The position numbers were made by a program, and so were the translations under genes. A stretch of 64,000 nt of DNA from UBA4738 sp002413305 (GTDB lineage Bacteria > Actinomycetota > UBA4738), in the NCBI GenBank assembly GCA_036847185.1, contig DAIUAM010000004.1:1-64000 (forward strand). Reading direction: 5' to 3'. Numbering within the stretch: position 1 is the first letter of the stretch; every line of letters begins with the position of its first letter. This document shows positions 15,280 through 24,131 of this stretch, one piece after another. The notes under the pieces were generated by a model. The model searched no databases. It saw nothing but the letters and a program-made list of their open reading frames with translations, and was not told the DNA's origin.

Positions 15280-16359
15280 TCAGGCCGACAGCCGGGCCCT
15301 CCGCGCCGCCTCGCAGATCGCATCGGCCAGCTCGAACGTGCCCGCCGTCCCCCCCAGATCGCGGGTTCGAACCTCGCCGGCGGCCAGCACCTCCCGCACC
15401 CCCGACCGAACGGCCGCGGCCGCTTCGACCTCTCCGAGGTGGACGAGCATCATCGCCGCCGACAGCACGATGGCCACCGGGTCGGCCACGCCCATGCCCG
15501 CGATGTCCGGCGCGCTCCCGTGCACCGGTTCGAACACCGCGTACTCCCACCCCAGGTTCGCGCCCGGCACCAGCCCGAGCCCGCCGACCAGCCCGGCGCA
15601 CAGATCGCTCAGGATGTCCCCGTACAGGTTCGGCAGGAGCAGGACGTCGAGGGTCTCCGGTTCGGACGCCAATCGCATGGCGAGCTCGTCCACCTGGACC
15701 TCCTCGAACGTGATGTCCGGGTAGGATCCGGCCTCCGCGGCCGCCGTGAACAGGAAGATGCCGTCCGAGAACTTCATGATGTTCGCCTTGTGCCCGACGG
15801 TGACCTTCCGCCGGGCGTTCCGCCGCGCGAAGTCGAACGCGAACCGCACGATGCGGGCGGTCCCGGCGATGCTGATCGGCTTCACCGTCACCCCGGCATC
15901 GGTCGCGATCTCGAACCCCGACAGCGAACGGATCTCCGCGCGCAGCCGGTCCAGCGCCGGGCTGCCCATCTGGAACTCGATCCCCGCATAGAGGTCCTCG
16001 GTGTTCTCCCGGATGATGACCAGATCGACGCTCGTGTAGCGAGTGGCGACCCCGGGCAAGCTCATCGCCGGCCGGATCGCGGCGAACAGATTCAGCTCCT
16101 GGCGGAGCGCGACGTTCACGCTTCGGAATCCCGTGCCGACCGGCGTGGTGATCGGACCCTTGAGGGCGGTGCGGGACCGCCGGATCGAATCCAGCACGCG
16201 GGCGGGGAGCGGCGTGCCCTCCTCCTCCATCACGCCCGCCCCGGCTTCCTGGACGTCCCATTCGACCTCCACGCCGGCCGCCTCGACGACCCGGCGGGCG
16301 GCCTCGGAGACCTCGGGACCGATCCCGTCACCGGGGATCAAGGTGATGAGATGTGCCAC
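15280..16359 (-). CDS. Isocitrate dehydrogenase paralogue, predicted NAD-type
   Basis: A 359-residue decarboxylating dehydrogenase, clearly paralogous to icd at 9410. It has the same substrate loop type (GFRSVNVALRQELNLF), catalytic HKANIMKF and metal site LPNLYGDILSD. After HGSAP it has Asp285-Ile286 where the other copy has Lys-Tyr. Asp/Ile is the pattern of NAD-dependent members, so this copy probably uses NAD. Isopropylmalate or homoisocitrate activity is possible but the Ser-x-Asn loop argues against it. It is on the opposite strand to the fumarase operon, is monocistronic, and is divergent from the cupredoxin gene. Confidence 0.88.
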   Translation of the reverse strand: MAHLITLIPGDGIGPEVSEAARRVVEAAGVEVEWDVQEAGAGVMEEEGTPLPARVLDSIRRSRTALKGPITTPVGTGFRSVNVALRQELNLFAAIRPAMSLPGVATRYTSVDLVIIRENTEDLYAGIEFQMGSPALDRLRAEIRSLSGFEIATDAGVTVKPISIAGTARIVRFAFDFARRNARRKVTVGHKANIMKFSDGIFLFTAAAEAGSYPDITFEEVQVDELAMRLASEPETLDVLLLPNLYGDILSDLCAGLVGGLGLVPGANLGWEYAVFEPVHGSAPDIAGMGVADPVAIVLSAAMMLVHLGEVEAAAAVRSGVREVLAAGEVRTRDLGGTAGTFELADAICEAARRARLSA

Positions 16360-16463
16360 GGCCCGAGACTAGTGGAGTCCTCCGGCGTTCGATCCGGCCA
16401 ATCCCGCCCCGCCCCCCGCTCGTAGACCGTCCGAACCGGCCACCCATCGAAAGGAGCGCCCGG

Positions 16464-17081
16464 ATGCTTCGCCTTGCTCGCAACGCCGTTCCCGTCGCAT
16501 TCCTCCTGGTCCTGGCGGCGCAGTCGAGCGCCCTGGCGGCCACGACCCACGACGTGTCCATCGTCAACTTCGCCTTCAGTCCTTCCACGCTGACCGTGAG
16601 TCAAGGGGACAGCGTGAAGTGGACGAACACCACAGCCAACACCACCCACACGACGACCAGCGACAGCACGAACCCGGACGCCACGAAGGGCCTCTCACTC
16701 TGGGACCAGATCCTGAACGCCGGACAGACGTTCACCTTCTCGTTCACTGCGGCCGGGGCCTACACGTACCACTGCGCCATCCACACGTTCATGACCGCGT
16801 CCATCTCGATCGCACCGATCGCCAAACCGTCCAGCGGAGCGGCCGGGACGACGTTCAAGATCGTGGTGGCCACGGTGGGCGCCGTGGCACCATTCGTCTA
16901 CGACATCCAGCGCAAGGTGGGCGGCGGCGCCTTCAAGGACTGGAAGATCGGGATCACGAACCGGTCGGTGAAGTTCGTGAGCACGAAGGCCAACACCTTC
17001 CAGTTCCAGGCGCGGGTGCGCAACACCTCCACGGGAGGGGTCAGCCTGTACAGCCCACCGGTGACCGTCACGGTCACCTGA
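16464..17081 (+). CDS. Secreted cupredoxin-domain protein
   Basis: A 205-residue exported protein. Residues 1-25 form a signal peptide (hydrophobic AVPVAFLLVLAAQSSALAA). The plastocyanin-like domain (about 27-110) has the first copper-ligand His in TANTTHTTT and the C-terminal loop YHCAIHTFMTASI with Cys, His and Met, the usual type 1 copper set. Residues about 115-205 form a second beta-rich domain with an Ig-like pattern. The ATG at 16464 has AAAGGAG upstream, so the in-frame ATG at 16353 is rejected. A periplasmic or cell-surface electron carrier is likely; its partner is not evident. Confidence 0.85.
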   Translation: MLRLARNAVPVAFLLVLAAQSSALAATTHDVSIVNFAFSPSTLTVSQGDSVKWTNTTANTTHTTTSDSTNPDATKGLSLWDQILNAGQTFTFSFTAAGAYTYHCAIHTFMTASISIAPIAKPSSGAAGTTFKIVVATVGAVAPFVYDIQRKVGGGAFKDWKIGITNRSVKFVSTKANTFQFQARVRNTSTGGVSLYSPPVTVTVT

Positions 17082-17212
17082 GGACGGCGCTCCATCCGGT
17101 CGCGGTCTCCGCCGTTCGGCTTGCTCGCGGCGGCGGGGGATGGTTCAGTCAGCCGTGAAGCGGTCACACAAGCTCGGAAGAGCTTGACCCCGCCCGCGAC
17201 CGAGGAGGAGCC

Positions 17213-19081
17213 GTGCACACCGAGTCAGCGACCACCGAACGAAGGGCGATCGACCGGGAGATCGAAGGCAAGACCCTGTGCGACGTCATCGCGCGCAACG
17301 CGGAGCGGTACGGGGACCAGCCCGCGCTCTCCTGGAAGGAAGGCGGTGCCTGGCGCACCTATACGTGGCGTGACGCCCGGGAGATCGGGGCCAGGGTCGC
17401 CATGGGCCTGCACGGTCTGGGTGTCGACCGCGGGGACTTCGTCGCGATCATGGCCCGGAACCGGCCCGAGCATGTCCTCGCCGACATGGGCGTGACTCAC
17501 CTGGGGGCGACGCCGGTCTCCATCTACAACACGCTGGCCCCCGAGCAGGTCGCCTATATCGCCGGGCACTGCGAGGCGAAGGTGGCCATCATCGAGGATC
17601 GGGGGTTCTTGGAGCGGTGGGAGAAGATCGGGTCGGAGCTCCCGGCTCTGGAACACATCGTTCTGATCGAGGATGCCGACGGGTACGGCGAGAGCGACTG
17701 GGTGCTGTCCTGGCAGCATCTCCTCGCCGACGGCGAACGGGCGCTCACCGCCGATGGCGGCCGGGAGGAGTTCGACCGGACGTGGAAGTCGGTCCAGCCG
17801 GATGACATCGCCACGCTCGTCTACACGTCCGGGACGACCGGGCCGCCCAAGGGCGTGGCCACCACCCACCGCAACGCGCTGTGGACGGCGGTCAGCATCG
17901 ACCGGATGATGAACTGGCCGAGCGGACCGGAGCTCCGCGCTGTCTCGTTCCTCCCGCTGGCCCATTCGTACGAACGGTTCGCCACCATCTACCTGGGAGC
18001 GTGGAAGGCCGGCCACGGCTACTTCTGCCCCGAGGTGCTCCAGGTCTTCGAGATGATGCCCGACGTCCGTCCCTTCGCGTTCGCAGGCGTGCCGCGAGTG
18101 TGGGAGAAGCTCCAGGCCGGCATCCTCGCCGCGCTGGAGGAGGAGCCGAACGAGCGCAAGCGGAAGATCGGGCACGCGGCGATCGAGACCGGGAAGCGAG
18201 CCGCGGCGCTGGAGCGGCACGGCAAGCCGGTCCCGTTCGGCCTGAGGGCGAAGCGGGCGGTGTTCGAGAAGCTCGTCTACACCACCATCCGCAAGAAGAT
18301 CGGCCTGGACCAGGCGGTGTTCAGCGTCACGGCGGCCGCGCCCGTCTCGCCCGACACGCTCGACTTCTTCTGGGGGATCAACCTGCCTCTGTACGAGGGC
18401 TACGGGATGACCGAGAACACGGCCGCCGCCGTGGTCGGCACGCCCGGCATGCCGAAGACGAAGATCGGAACGGTCGGGAAACCGATCCCCGGGTGCGAGA
18501 TCGCCATCGCCGAGGACGGCGAGGTGCTGATCCGGGGCGGCAACGTGACGGCCGGCTACTACAAGAACCCCGAGGCCACCGCGGAGACGTTCGACGCGGA
18601 CGGGTGGCTGCACACCGGCGACATCGGGACGGTCGACGCCGACGGCTATCTGAAGATCGTCGACCGCAAGAAGGAGCTGATCATCACGGCCGGGGGGAAG
18701 AACATCTCGCCGGCGAACCTGGAGGCGCTCCTGAAGCAGCACCCGCTGATCGGGCAGGCCGCGGCCATCGGGGACAAGCGCAAGTACGTCGCGGCGCTGA
18801 TCGTCCTGGACGGCGAATCGGCCCCCGGGTGGGCGAAGGCGAACGGCGTCCCGTTCACCACCATCGCCGAGTTCGCCCGGGACCCTCGCGTGCAAGCTGA
18901 GATCCAGCGAGCTGTCGACGACGCGAACCAGCAGGTGTCCAACGTCGAAGCGATCAAACGGTGGACGATCCTGCCGACCGAGTGGACGGTGGAGAGCGAG
19001 GAGCTCACCCCGACGCTGAAGCTGAAGCGCCGGGTCGTCCACCAGAAATACGCCGAAGAGATCGAATCGCTGTACTCGTAG
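17213..19081 (+). CDS. Long-chain acyl-CoA synthetase (AMP-forming)
   Basis: A 622-residue ANL-superfamily ligase that activates a fatty acid with ATP and CoA. The P-loop-like motif is LVYTSGTTGPPKGVATTH near residue 205. The FAA1/FadD15-type features are SFLPLAHSYERF, YEGYGMTENTA, and DGWLHTGDIG followed by LKIVDRKKELIITAGGKNISP with the hinge Asp/Arg and catalytic Lys region. The length and the insert around 270-360 fit long-chain rather than acetyl-CoA ligases. The GTG start has GAGGAGGAGCC just upstream. It is monocistronic and converges with sdhB. It would feed beta-oxidation, of which only single genes are in the window. Confidence 0.9.
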   Translation: MHTESATTERRAIDREIEGKTLCDVIARNAERYGDQPALSWKEGGAWRTYTWRDAREIGARVAMGLHGLGVDRGDFVAIMARNRPEHVLADMGVTHLGATPVSIYNTLAPEQVAYIAGHCEAKVAIIEDRGFLERWEKIGSELPALEHIVLIEDADGYGESDWVLSWQHLLADGERALTADGGREEFDRTWKSVQPDDIATLVYTSGTTGPPKGVATTHRNALWTAVSIDRMMNWPSGPELRAVSFLPLAHSYERFATIYLGAWKAGHGYFCPEVLQVFEMMPDVRPFAFAGVPRVWEKLQAGILAALEEEPNERKRKIGHAAIETGKRAAALERHGKPVPFGLRAKRAVFEKLVYTTIRKKIGLDQAVFSVTAAAPVSPDTLDFFWGINLPLYEGYGMTENTAAAVVGTPGMPKTKIGTVGKPIPGCEIAIAEDGEVLIRGGNVTAGYYKNPEATAETFDADGWLHTGDIGTVDADGYLKIVDRKKELIITAGGKNISPANLEALLKQHPLIGQAAAIGDKRKYVAALIVLDGESAPGWAKANGVPFTTIAEFARDPRVQAEIQRAVDDANQQVSNVEAIKRWTILPTEWTVESEELTPTLKLKRRVVHQKYAEEIESLYS

Positions 19082-19091
19082 GCTCGGATGC

Positions 19092-19802
19092 TCAGAACCT
19101 GCGGAACATCACCGCGCGCTTGACCTCCTGGATGGCCTTGGTGACTTTGATCCCGCGAGGGCAAGCCTCCGTGCAGTTGAAGGTGGTCCGGCACCGGAAC
19201 ACGCCCGACTTGTCCGAGAGGATGTCCAGCCGTTCGTCTGCCCCTTCGTCGCGCGAGTCGAAGATGAACCGGTGGGCGTTGACGATGGCCGCAGGGCCCA
19301 CGTAGCCGTCGTCGCCCCAGAAGATCGGGCACGAGGTGGTGCAGCACGCGCACAGGATGCACTTCGTCGTGTCGTCGAACCGGGCGCGCTCCTCGGGGGA
19401 CTGGATCCGTTCGCGGTCGCCGGGGTCCCCGTTGTTGATGAGGAACGGCAGCATCTTGCGGTAGCCCTCGAAGAAGGGTTCGAAGTCGACGATGAGGTCC
19501 TTCAGGACCGGCAGGCCACGGATCGGTTCGATGGTCACTTTCGGGGCGACCTCCCGAACGAGGATCTTGCATGCCAGGACGTTGCGACCGTTGACCATCA
19601 CCGCGTCGGATCCGCAGATCCCGTGGGCGCACGACCGCCGCAGCGACAGGGTGCCGTCGTGGTGCCACTTCACCTCGTGCAGCGCATCGAGCAGCCGGTC
19701 GAACGGGTCGGCCTGGATCTCGAACTCGTCCCACCAGGGGTCGGCCCGGACCTCGGGGTTGTAGCGCTTGATGCGCAGCGTCAGCCCGATCGATCCCGCC
19801 AC
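19092..19802 (-). CDS. sdhB: Succinate dehydrogenase iron-sulfur subunit
   Basis: A 236-residue SdhB linking the flavoprotein to the membrane quinone site. The N-terminal 2Fe-2S domain has RRSCAHGICGSDAV and a later NVLAC cysteine. The C-terminal ferredoxin-like domain has CILCACCTTSCP and CRTTFNCTEACPRGI, supplying ligands for the 4Fe-4S and 3Fe-4S clusters. It is the last gene of sdhCDAB, separated from sdhA by 104 bp that can fold into hairpins. All cluster cysteines are present, so the subunit should be functional. Confidence 0.96.
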   Translation of the reverse strand: MAGSIGLTLRIKRYNPEVRADPWWDEFEIQADPFDRLLDALHEVKWHHDGTLSLRRSCAHGICGSDAVMVNGRNVLACKILVREVAPKVTIEPIRGLPVLKDLIVDFEPFFEGYRKMLPFLINNGDPGDRERIQSPEERARFDDTTKCILCACCTTSCPIFWGDDGYVGPAAIVNAHRFIFDSRDEGADERLDILSDKSGVFRCRTTFNCTEACPRGIKVTKAIQEVKRAVMFRRF

Positions 19803-19814
19803 TCAGTCTCCTCC

Positions 19815-19904
19815 TCGTGGCTCCGCCGTCGGCGGTTCCACGACGAGCCAAGGGGTCCGCACTTCCCGCTCGCTTCGCTCGCGCGTGCTACCCCCCCGGA
19901 CCCC
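19815..19904 (-). other. Structured spacer between sdhA and sdhB
   Basis: Two stems are visible. TCGTGG/CCACGA encloses CCGCCG-T-CGGCGG (19815-19843, with a 2x2 mismatch), and GGGGTCCG (19852-19859) pairs with CGGACCCC (19897-19904) around a GCTCGCTTCGCTCGC segment. The other sdh genes overlap, so this 104-bp gap is exceptional. It could be an mRNA processing or stabilising element that sets the SdhA:SdhB ratio. Confidence 0.45.
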
Positions 19905-19906
19905 CA

Positions 19907-21643
19907 TCAGTACTTCCTCTCCATCGGGACGTATGGCCCCATCTGCACGTCCTTGTATTCGAGACGGACGCCCCCGTCGGCCTCACGGTACGCGAGCGAG
20001 TGCTTCAGCCAGTGATCGTCGTCGCGCAGGGGATGGTCCTCCCGGTAGTGCGCGCCGCGGCTCTCGTCGCGGGCCAGGGCGGCGGCGACCAGCGTGTCCG
20101 CACAGTCCAGCAGGCACCGAAGTTCGACCGCCTCCATCAGGTCCGTGTTGAACATCTTGCCCTTGTCCTGGACCACCACCCGGCCGAACCGTTCGTGCAG
20201 CCCGCGCAGGATGTCCTGCATCTTGGCGAGGCCCTGCTCGTTCCGAACCACGAAGGCCAGGTCGTACATCTGCTCCTGGAGCTCGATCCGGATGTCGGCC
20301 GCGGAGTCGCCCCCGGTGCCGGTCAGCAGGCCCTTCAGGAGCCGCGCGGTCTCGGCCTCCGGGTCTTCGGGGAGCGGGGCGAAGTCGGCCTGGCGGGCGT
20401 ACGTGGCGGCGGCCGCGCCGCCCCGCCGCCCGAACACCACGATGTCCAGCAGCGAGTTGGTCCCCAGGCGGTTCGCGCCGTGCACGCTCACGCAGGCGGT
20501 CTCGCCGGCCGAGTACAGGCCGGGGACGACCGTCTCGTCCGGCCCGGTCACCACCTGGCTGTCGACGTCGGTCGGGATCCCGCCCATGCCGTAGTGCGCG
20601 GTCGGCTGGATGGGGACCGGCTCGGTGGTCGGCTCGACCCGCAGGTAGATGCGGGCGAACTCCGTGACGTCGGGGAGCTTCTCCTCGATGACCTCGCGGG
20701 GGAGGTGGCGGACGTCCAGGTAGACGTAGTCCTTGCCGTCGACCCCCCGGCCCTCCTTGATCTCCTGGTAGATGGCCCGGGAGACCATGTCCCGGGGCGC
20801 GAGGTCCTTCACGGTGGGCGCATACCGTTCCATGAACCGTTCGCCTTCGCCGTTCAGCAGGATGCCGCCCTCGCCGCGGACCGCTTCGGACAGGAGGATG
20901 CCCATCCGGTAGATACCGGTGGGATGGAACTGGAACATCTCCATGTCCTCCAGCGGGATGCCCCGGCGGTACACCACGCTCATGCCGTCGCCGGTCAGGG
21001 TGTGGGCGTTCGAGGTCACCTTGTACATCCGTCCGTAGCCGCCCGTGGCGAACAGGACCGACTTCGCCCGGAACACGTGGAGCTCGCCGGTGGCCAGGTC
21101 GTAGGCGACCACACCGGCGCACCGGCCGTCCTCGGCGAGCAACAGGTCCAGCACGTAGAACTCGTTGAAGAACCGGATGTCCTGGCGGATGCACTGCTGA
21201 TACAGGGTCTGGAGGATCATGTGGCCGGTGCGGTCGGCCGCGTAACAGGCCCGCCTGACCGGCGCCTCGCCGTGGTTGCGGGTGTGGCCGCCGAACCGCC
21301 GCTGGTCGATTCTCCCATCCGGGGTCCGGTTGAACGGGAAGCCCCAGTGTTCCAGTTCGATGACCGCGTCGACGGCTTCCTCGCACATGAGGATCGCGGC
21401 GGGCTGGTCGACCAGGTAGTCGCCACCCTTCACGGTGTCGAACGCGTGCCACTCGGGCGAGTCCTCTTCGACGTTGCCGAGCGCCGCGCACATGCCGCCC
21501 TGCGCGGCGCCCGTGTGCGACCGCGTGGGGTAGAGCTTGGAGATCACGCAGGTCTTGACGTCTTTCGACGCTTCGAGGGCGGCCCGAAGCCCGGCCCCGC
21601 CGGCCCCGACGATCACGGCGTCGTAGGTGTGGGTGGTCGTCAT
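19907..21643 (-). CDS. sdhA: Succinate dehydrogenase flavoprotein subunit
   Basis: A 578-residue catalytic subunit oxidising succinate to fumarate. The FAD dinucleotide motif is AVIVGAGGAGLRAALEA (9-25). The covalent-FAD histidine region is SHTGAAQGGM near 45. Other active-site segments are MEMFQFHPTGIY, FMERYAPTVKDLAPRDMVSRAI and the C-terminal PTAHYGMGGI and GANRLGTNSLLD motifs. The ATG at 21643 overlaps the sdhD stop (TCATC on the plus strand reads GATGA on the coding strand), which decides the start. It is part of complex II, membrane-anchored through SdhCD. Confidence 0.96.
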   Translation of the reverse strand: MTTTHTYDAVIVGAGGAGLRAALEASKDVKTCVISKLYPTRSHTGAAQGGMCAALGNVEEDSPEWHAFDTVKGGDYLVDQPAAILMCEEAVDAVIELEHWGFPFNRTPDGRIDQRRFGGHTRNHGEAPVRRACYAADRTGHMILQTLYQQCIRQDIRFFNEFYVLDLLLAEDGRCAGVVAYDLATGELHVFRAKSVLFATGGYGRMYKVTSNAHTLTGDGMSVVYRRGIPLEDMEMFQFHPTGIYRMGILLSEAVRGEGGILLNGEGERFMERYAPTVKDLAPRDMVSRAIYQEIKEGRGVDGKDYVYLDVRHLPREVIEEKLPDVTEFARIYLRVEPTTEPVPIQPTAHYGMGGIPTDVDSQVVTGPDETVVPGLYSAGETACVSVHGANRLGTNSLLDIVVFGRRGGAAAATYARQADFAPLPEDPEAETARLLKGLLTGTGGDSAADIRIELQEQMYDLAFVVRNEQGLAKMQDILRGLHERFGRVVVQDKGKMFNTDLMEAVELRCLLDCADTLVAAALARDESRGAHYREDHPLRDDDHWLKHSLAYREADGGVRLEYKDVQMGPYVPMERKY

Positions 21644-22146
21644 CCGGTCACGCAGTGCAGCGACGCGCGAAGGGCCTGGGTGATGCCCGGCCACCGGCAG
21701 GCGTTGAACGTGAACACGACCTCGGTTCCCAGGGCGAACAGCAGCACGCCCACGATGATGAACGTCCAGTTGATCATCACCCGGGCTCCGGCCCTGCGAA
21801 CGTAGTCGAGGGTGATGTTCCGCAGCCCGTTGATGCCGTGGACCAGGGCCAGCGAGAGCAGCAGCCAGTCCCACGTCCGCCACACCGGGCTCTGCCAGCG
21901 GGTGGCCACGAAGCCGAAGTCGACCCGTTCGACCCCGCCCCCCAGCACGTGCATGATCAGGACGTGGCCGACGGCCAGGACCAGCAGGATGATGCCGGAC
22001 ACGCGCATGAACACCCACCACCAGAACTCGCCCCGGCGAGCAGGGGGCTGGCGGCCGGCTCGGTAGGAGAACCCGGTCGACAGGCTGTCTTCGCGGCGGG
22101 CCGGCCGGGCGGGCGAAGAGGGCGACTCGCCGGTGCCGACCGCCAT
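21640..22146 (-). CDS. sdhD: Succinate dehydrogenase membrane anchor subunit
   Basis: A 168-residue anchor subunit. An N-terminal Pro/Ser/Arg-rich tail of about 45 residues precedes three hydrophobic helices: FMRVSGIILLVLAVGHVLIM, WLLLSLALVHGINGLRN and WTFIIVGVLLFALG. His residues suitable for haem b or quinone binding are in the first and second helices (GHVLIMH, LVHG). The ATG shares one base with the sdhC stop (TGATG) and the gene overlaps sdhA, so C, D and A are translationally coupled. The assignment as D rather than C rests on order and on the RxSG motif. Confidence 0.87.
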   Translation of the reverse strand: MAVGTGESPSSPARPARREDSLSTGFSYRAGRQPPARRGEFWWWVFMRVSGIILLVLAVGHVLIMHVLGGGVERVDFGFVATRWQSPVWRTWDWLLLSLALVHGINGLRNITLDYVRRAGARVMINWTFIIVGVLLFALGTEVVFTFNACRWPGITQALRASLHCVTG

Positions 22147-22550
22147 CAGAAGTGCTCCTTCAGGATGTGCTTGATCATGATGACGGCGATGGGGAGCATC
22201 GACGCCGCGTACAGCGTCCACGTCCCGTAGATCAGCTGGCGGTTCCAGTCGTTCGTCTTCGGCCAGAAGTCGATGACCATGATCCGCAGGCCGTTCAGCG
22301 CGTGGTAGATGACCGCGGCCACCAGGCCCAGCTCGAGCAGGCCGACGAGCGGGTTCTGGTAGACGCGGACGACCCGGTTGTAGGCCTGCGGGCCCCAACC
22401 GACCAGTGCGGTATCCACCACGTGGGCGAACAGGAAGAGGATGATTGCCACGCCGGTGACCCGGTGCGCGACCCACGACCACTGGCCTTCACGGCCCCGG
22501 TACAGGCTCCCGAATCCGGCCGTTCGTCGGGCGATGCGTCGCTGTGCCAT
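22146..22550 (-). CDS. sdhC: Succinate dehydrogenase cytochrome b subunit
   Basis: A 134-residue first gene of the sdh operon. The N-terminal signature GQWSWVAHRVTGVAIILFLFAHV contains the conserved quinone-site Ser/Arg and a His that can ligate haem b. Three membrane helices lie near residues 25-50, 65-90 and 105-128, and a second conserved His is in IYHALNGLRIM. I chose the ATG at 22550 because GGAGG is 5-6 nt upstream; the GTG at 22556 sits directly on that ribosome binding site. The upstream leader contains a strong hairpin. Confidence 0.9.
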   Translation of the reverse strand: MAQRRIARRTAGFGSLYRGREGQWSWVAHRVTGVAIILFLFAHVVDTALVGWGPQAYNRVVRVYQNPLVGLLELGLVAAVIYHALNGLRIMVIDFWPKTNDWNRQLIYGTWTLYAASMLPIAVIMIKHILKEHF

Positions 22551-22579
22551 CGGCACCTCCGATTATCTCGCGCTTCGCG

Positions 22580-22614
22580 CTCCCGCCGACCCGTGAGAGC
22601 GGCGGGAGTCTAGC
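22580..22614 (-). promoter_or_regulatory. sdh operon -10 box and leader hairpin
   Basis: On the minus strand TAGACT (22614 to 22609) is a plausible -10. The transcript would then start with CTCCCGCC/GGCGGGAG (22608-22601 with 22587-22580), an 8-bp stem with a 13-nt loop, about 30 nt before sdhC. The hairpin may stabilise the 5' end or attenuate expression. No -35 is clear. Confidence 0.4.
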
Positions 22615-22673
22615 AGAGGTTGCTTTCCGGGCGTTGTAGGAGACCGGCGGGCGAGGCCCCGCGTTCGCCGCGG

Positions 22674-23315
22674 CTAGGAGGTTCGGAGAGCGACCAGCAC
22701 GCCGTCTCGGATGGGGAGGATGGTCGCCAGGAAGTCCGGGTCGGTAGCGACGGCCTGGTTCATCTCCTTGATCGCCTCGGTCCAGGCCGGCCGCTGGTCT
22801 TCGACCTGGCCGGTGACCCGTCCCGACCACAGCGTGTTGTCGCACACGAACAGGCCACCCCGGCGGATGCGGTCGCGCGCCGCGCGCCACGCCTCCGGAT
22901 ACCCGTGCTTGTCGATGTCGCAGTACACGACGTCGAACAGACCTTCGGTGGCGTTCAGGCTGGTGACGGCGTCGCCGACGTGGAAGGTCACCGACCGTGC
23001 GAGGCCGGCCCGGCCCAGGTAGTCCAGAGCCTTGCGCTCGTTCTCCGGATCGCCGTCGGTGAGGTGGAGCTCGCCGTCCGGCCCGACCGCCCGGGAGAAC
23101 CAGTAGCCGCTGTAGCCGAAGCCCGACCCCAGTTCGAACACGCGCCTCGCCCCGATGCCGCGGGCCAGGAGCTCGAGCACCACGCCGACCATGCGGCCGA
23201 CGATCGGGAAGCCGCGTTCGGCGCCCTCGGCTTCCATCTCCAGCAGGACGGGTTCGTCGTGCCGGGCCAGGAGGCCCCTGATGTAGTCCTCGATGCGAGA
23301 GTCGGTGATGTCCAT
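22674..23315 (-). CDS. Class I SAM O-methyltransferase (CCoAOMT-like)
   Basis: A 213-residue cation-dependent O-methyltransferase of the caffeoyl-CoA/catechol type. Motif I is RVFELGSGFGYSGYWFS near residue 60, an acidic motif II region is ELHLTDGDPE, and the metal-site Asp occurs in VVYCDIDKHGYPEAW near 130, with VCDNTLWSGRV after it. The ATG at 23315 is 8 nt from a TACCAT box, again suggesting a leaderless mRNA. It is divergent from hisN with 41 bp between start codons. The methyl acceptor cannot be predicted; family members modify catechols and related small phenols. Confidence 0.85.
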   Translation of the reverse strand: MDITDSRIEDYIRGLLARHDEPVLLEMEAEGAERGFPIVGRMVGVVLELLARGIGARRVFELGSGFGYSGYWFSRAVGPDGELHLTDGDPENERKALDYLGRAGLARSVTFHVGDAVTSLNATEGLFDVVYCDIDKHGYPEAWRAARDRIRRGGLFVCDNTLWSGRVTGQVEDQRPAWTEAIKEMNQAVATDPDFLATILPIRDGVLVALRTS

Positions 23316-23356
23316 AACGCTGGATGGTACCCGGGAAGGTAGGCTGCCGGGCACCG

Positions 23357-24121
23357 ATGGACCCCGATCTCGCGTTCGCGCTCTCGCTGGCCGACCTGGC
23401 GGATCCGATCTCGGCCGGGCGGTTCCGTTCGACCGACCTGCACGTCGAGACGAAGCCGGACCGGACCTTCGTCACGGAGGCCGATCGGGAGATCGAGCGG
23501 GTGCTCAGGGCGCGGATCGAAGCCGAACGACCCGACGACGGGATCCTGGGGGAGGAGTTCGGCGCGTCCGGGGATGCTCCCCGACGATGGGTGGTCGATC
23601 CGATCGACGGCACGCACAACTACCTCCGGGGAATCCCGATCTTCGGCACGCTGATCGCCTTGGAGGTGGACGCGGAGGGCGTGCTCGGCGTGGTGTCGGC
23701 GCCCGCGCTGGGACACCGGTGGTGGGCGTTGCGCGGTTCCGGCGCGTTCGCGGACGGGCGGCCGATCGGGGTCTCGGGCGTGGCGCGCTTGGAGGACGCC
23801 CACTTGTCGTTCGACAGCGTGCTCGGGTTCGAAGAGCGCGGCATGGGCGAGCGGTTCCTGGCCCTGGCCCGGCGGTGCTGGCGGACGCGGGGGTTCGGCG
23901 ACTTCTGGCAGCACATGCTGGTCGCCGAGGGAGCGGTCGACGTGAGCATCGAACCGAACGTCGCCCACTGGGACCTCGCGGCTTCAAAGGTGATCGTGGA
24001 GGAGGCCGGCGGGAGGTTCACCGACCTGCGCGGGGTGGCGCGGGCCGACGGCGGGAGCGCGGTCGCCTCCAACGGCTTGCTGCACGACGAGGTCCTGGCG
24101 GCGCTGGCCGGCCAGGGCTGA
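23357..24121 (+). CDS. hisN: Histidinol-phosphatase, inositol-monophosphatase family
   Basis: A 254-residue Mg-dependent phosphatase. The metal-site motifs are present: GEEFG near residue 75, WVVDPIDGTHNY near 88, and WDLAASKVIVEEAGG near 210. The RTRGFGDFWQHMLVAEGAVD segment is characteristic of the HisN branch (histidinol phosphate to histidinol) rather than inositol monophosphatases, so I favour histidine biosynthesis. No other his genes are in the window. The ATG at 23357 has a TAGGCT box 11 nt upstream and no clear Shine-Dalgarno. It converges with the ABC permease gene. Confidence 0.85.
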   Translation: MDPDLAFALSLADLADPISAGRFRSTDLHVETKPDRTFVTEADREIERVLRARIEAERPDDGILGEEFGASGDAPRRWVVDPIDGTHNYLRGIPIFGTLIALEVDAEGVLGVVSAPALGHRWWALRGSGAFADGRPIGVSGVARLEDAHLSFDSVLGFEERGMGERFLALARRCWRTRGFGDFWQHMLVAEGAVDVSIEPNVAHWDLAASKVIVEEAGGRFTDLRGVARADGGSAVASNGLLHDEVLAALAGQG

Positions 24122-24131
24122 CCGGCGCTCT

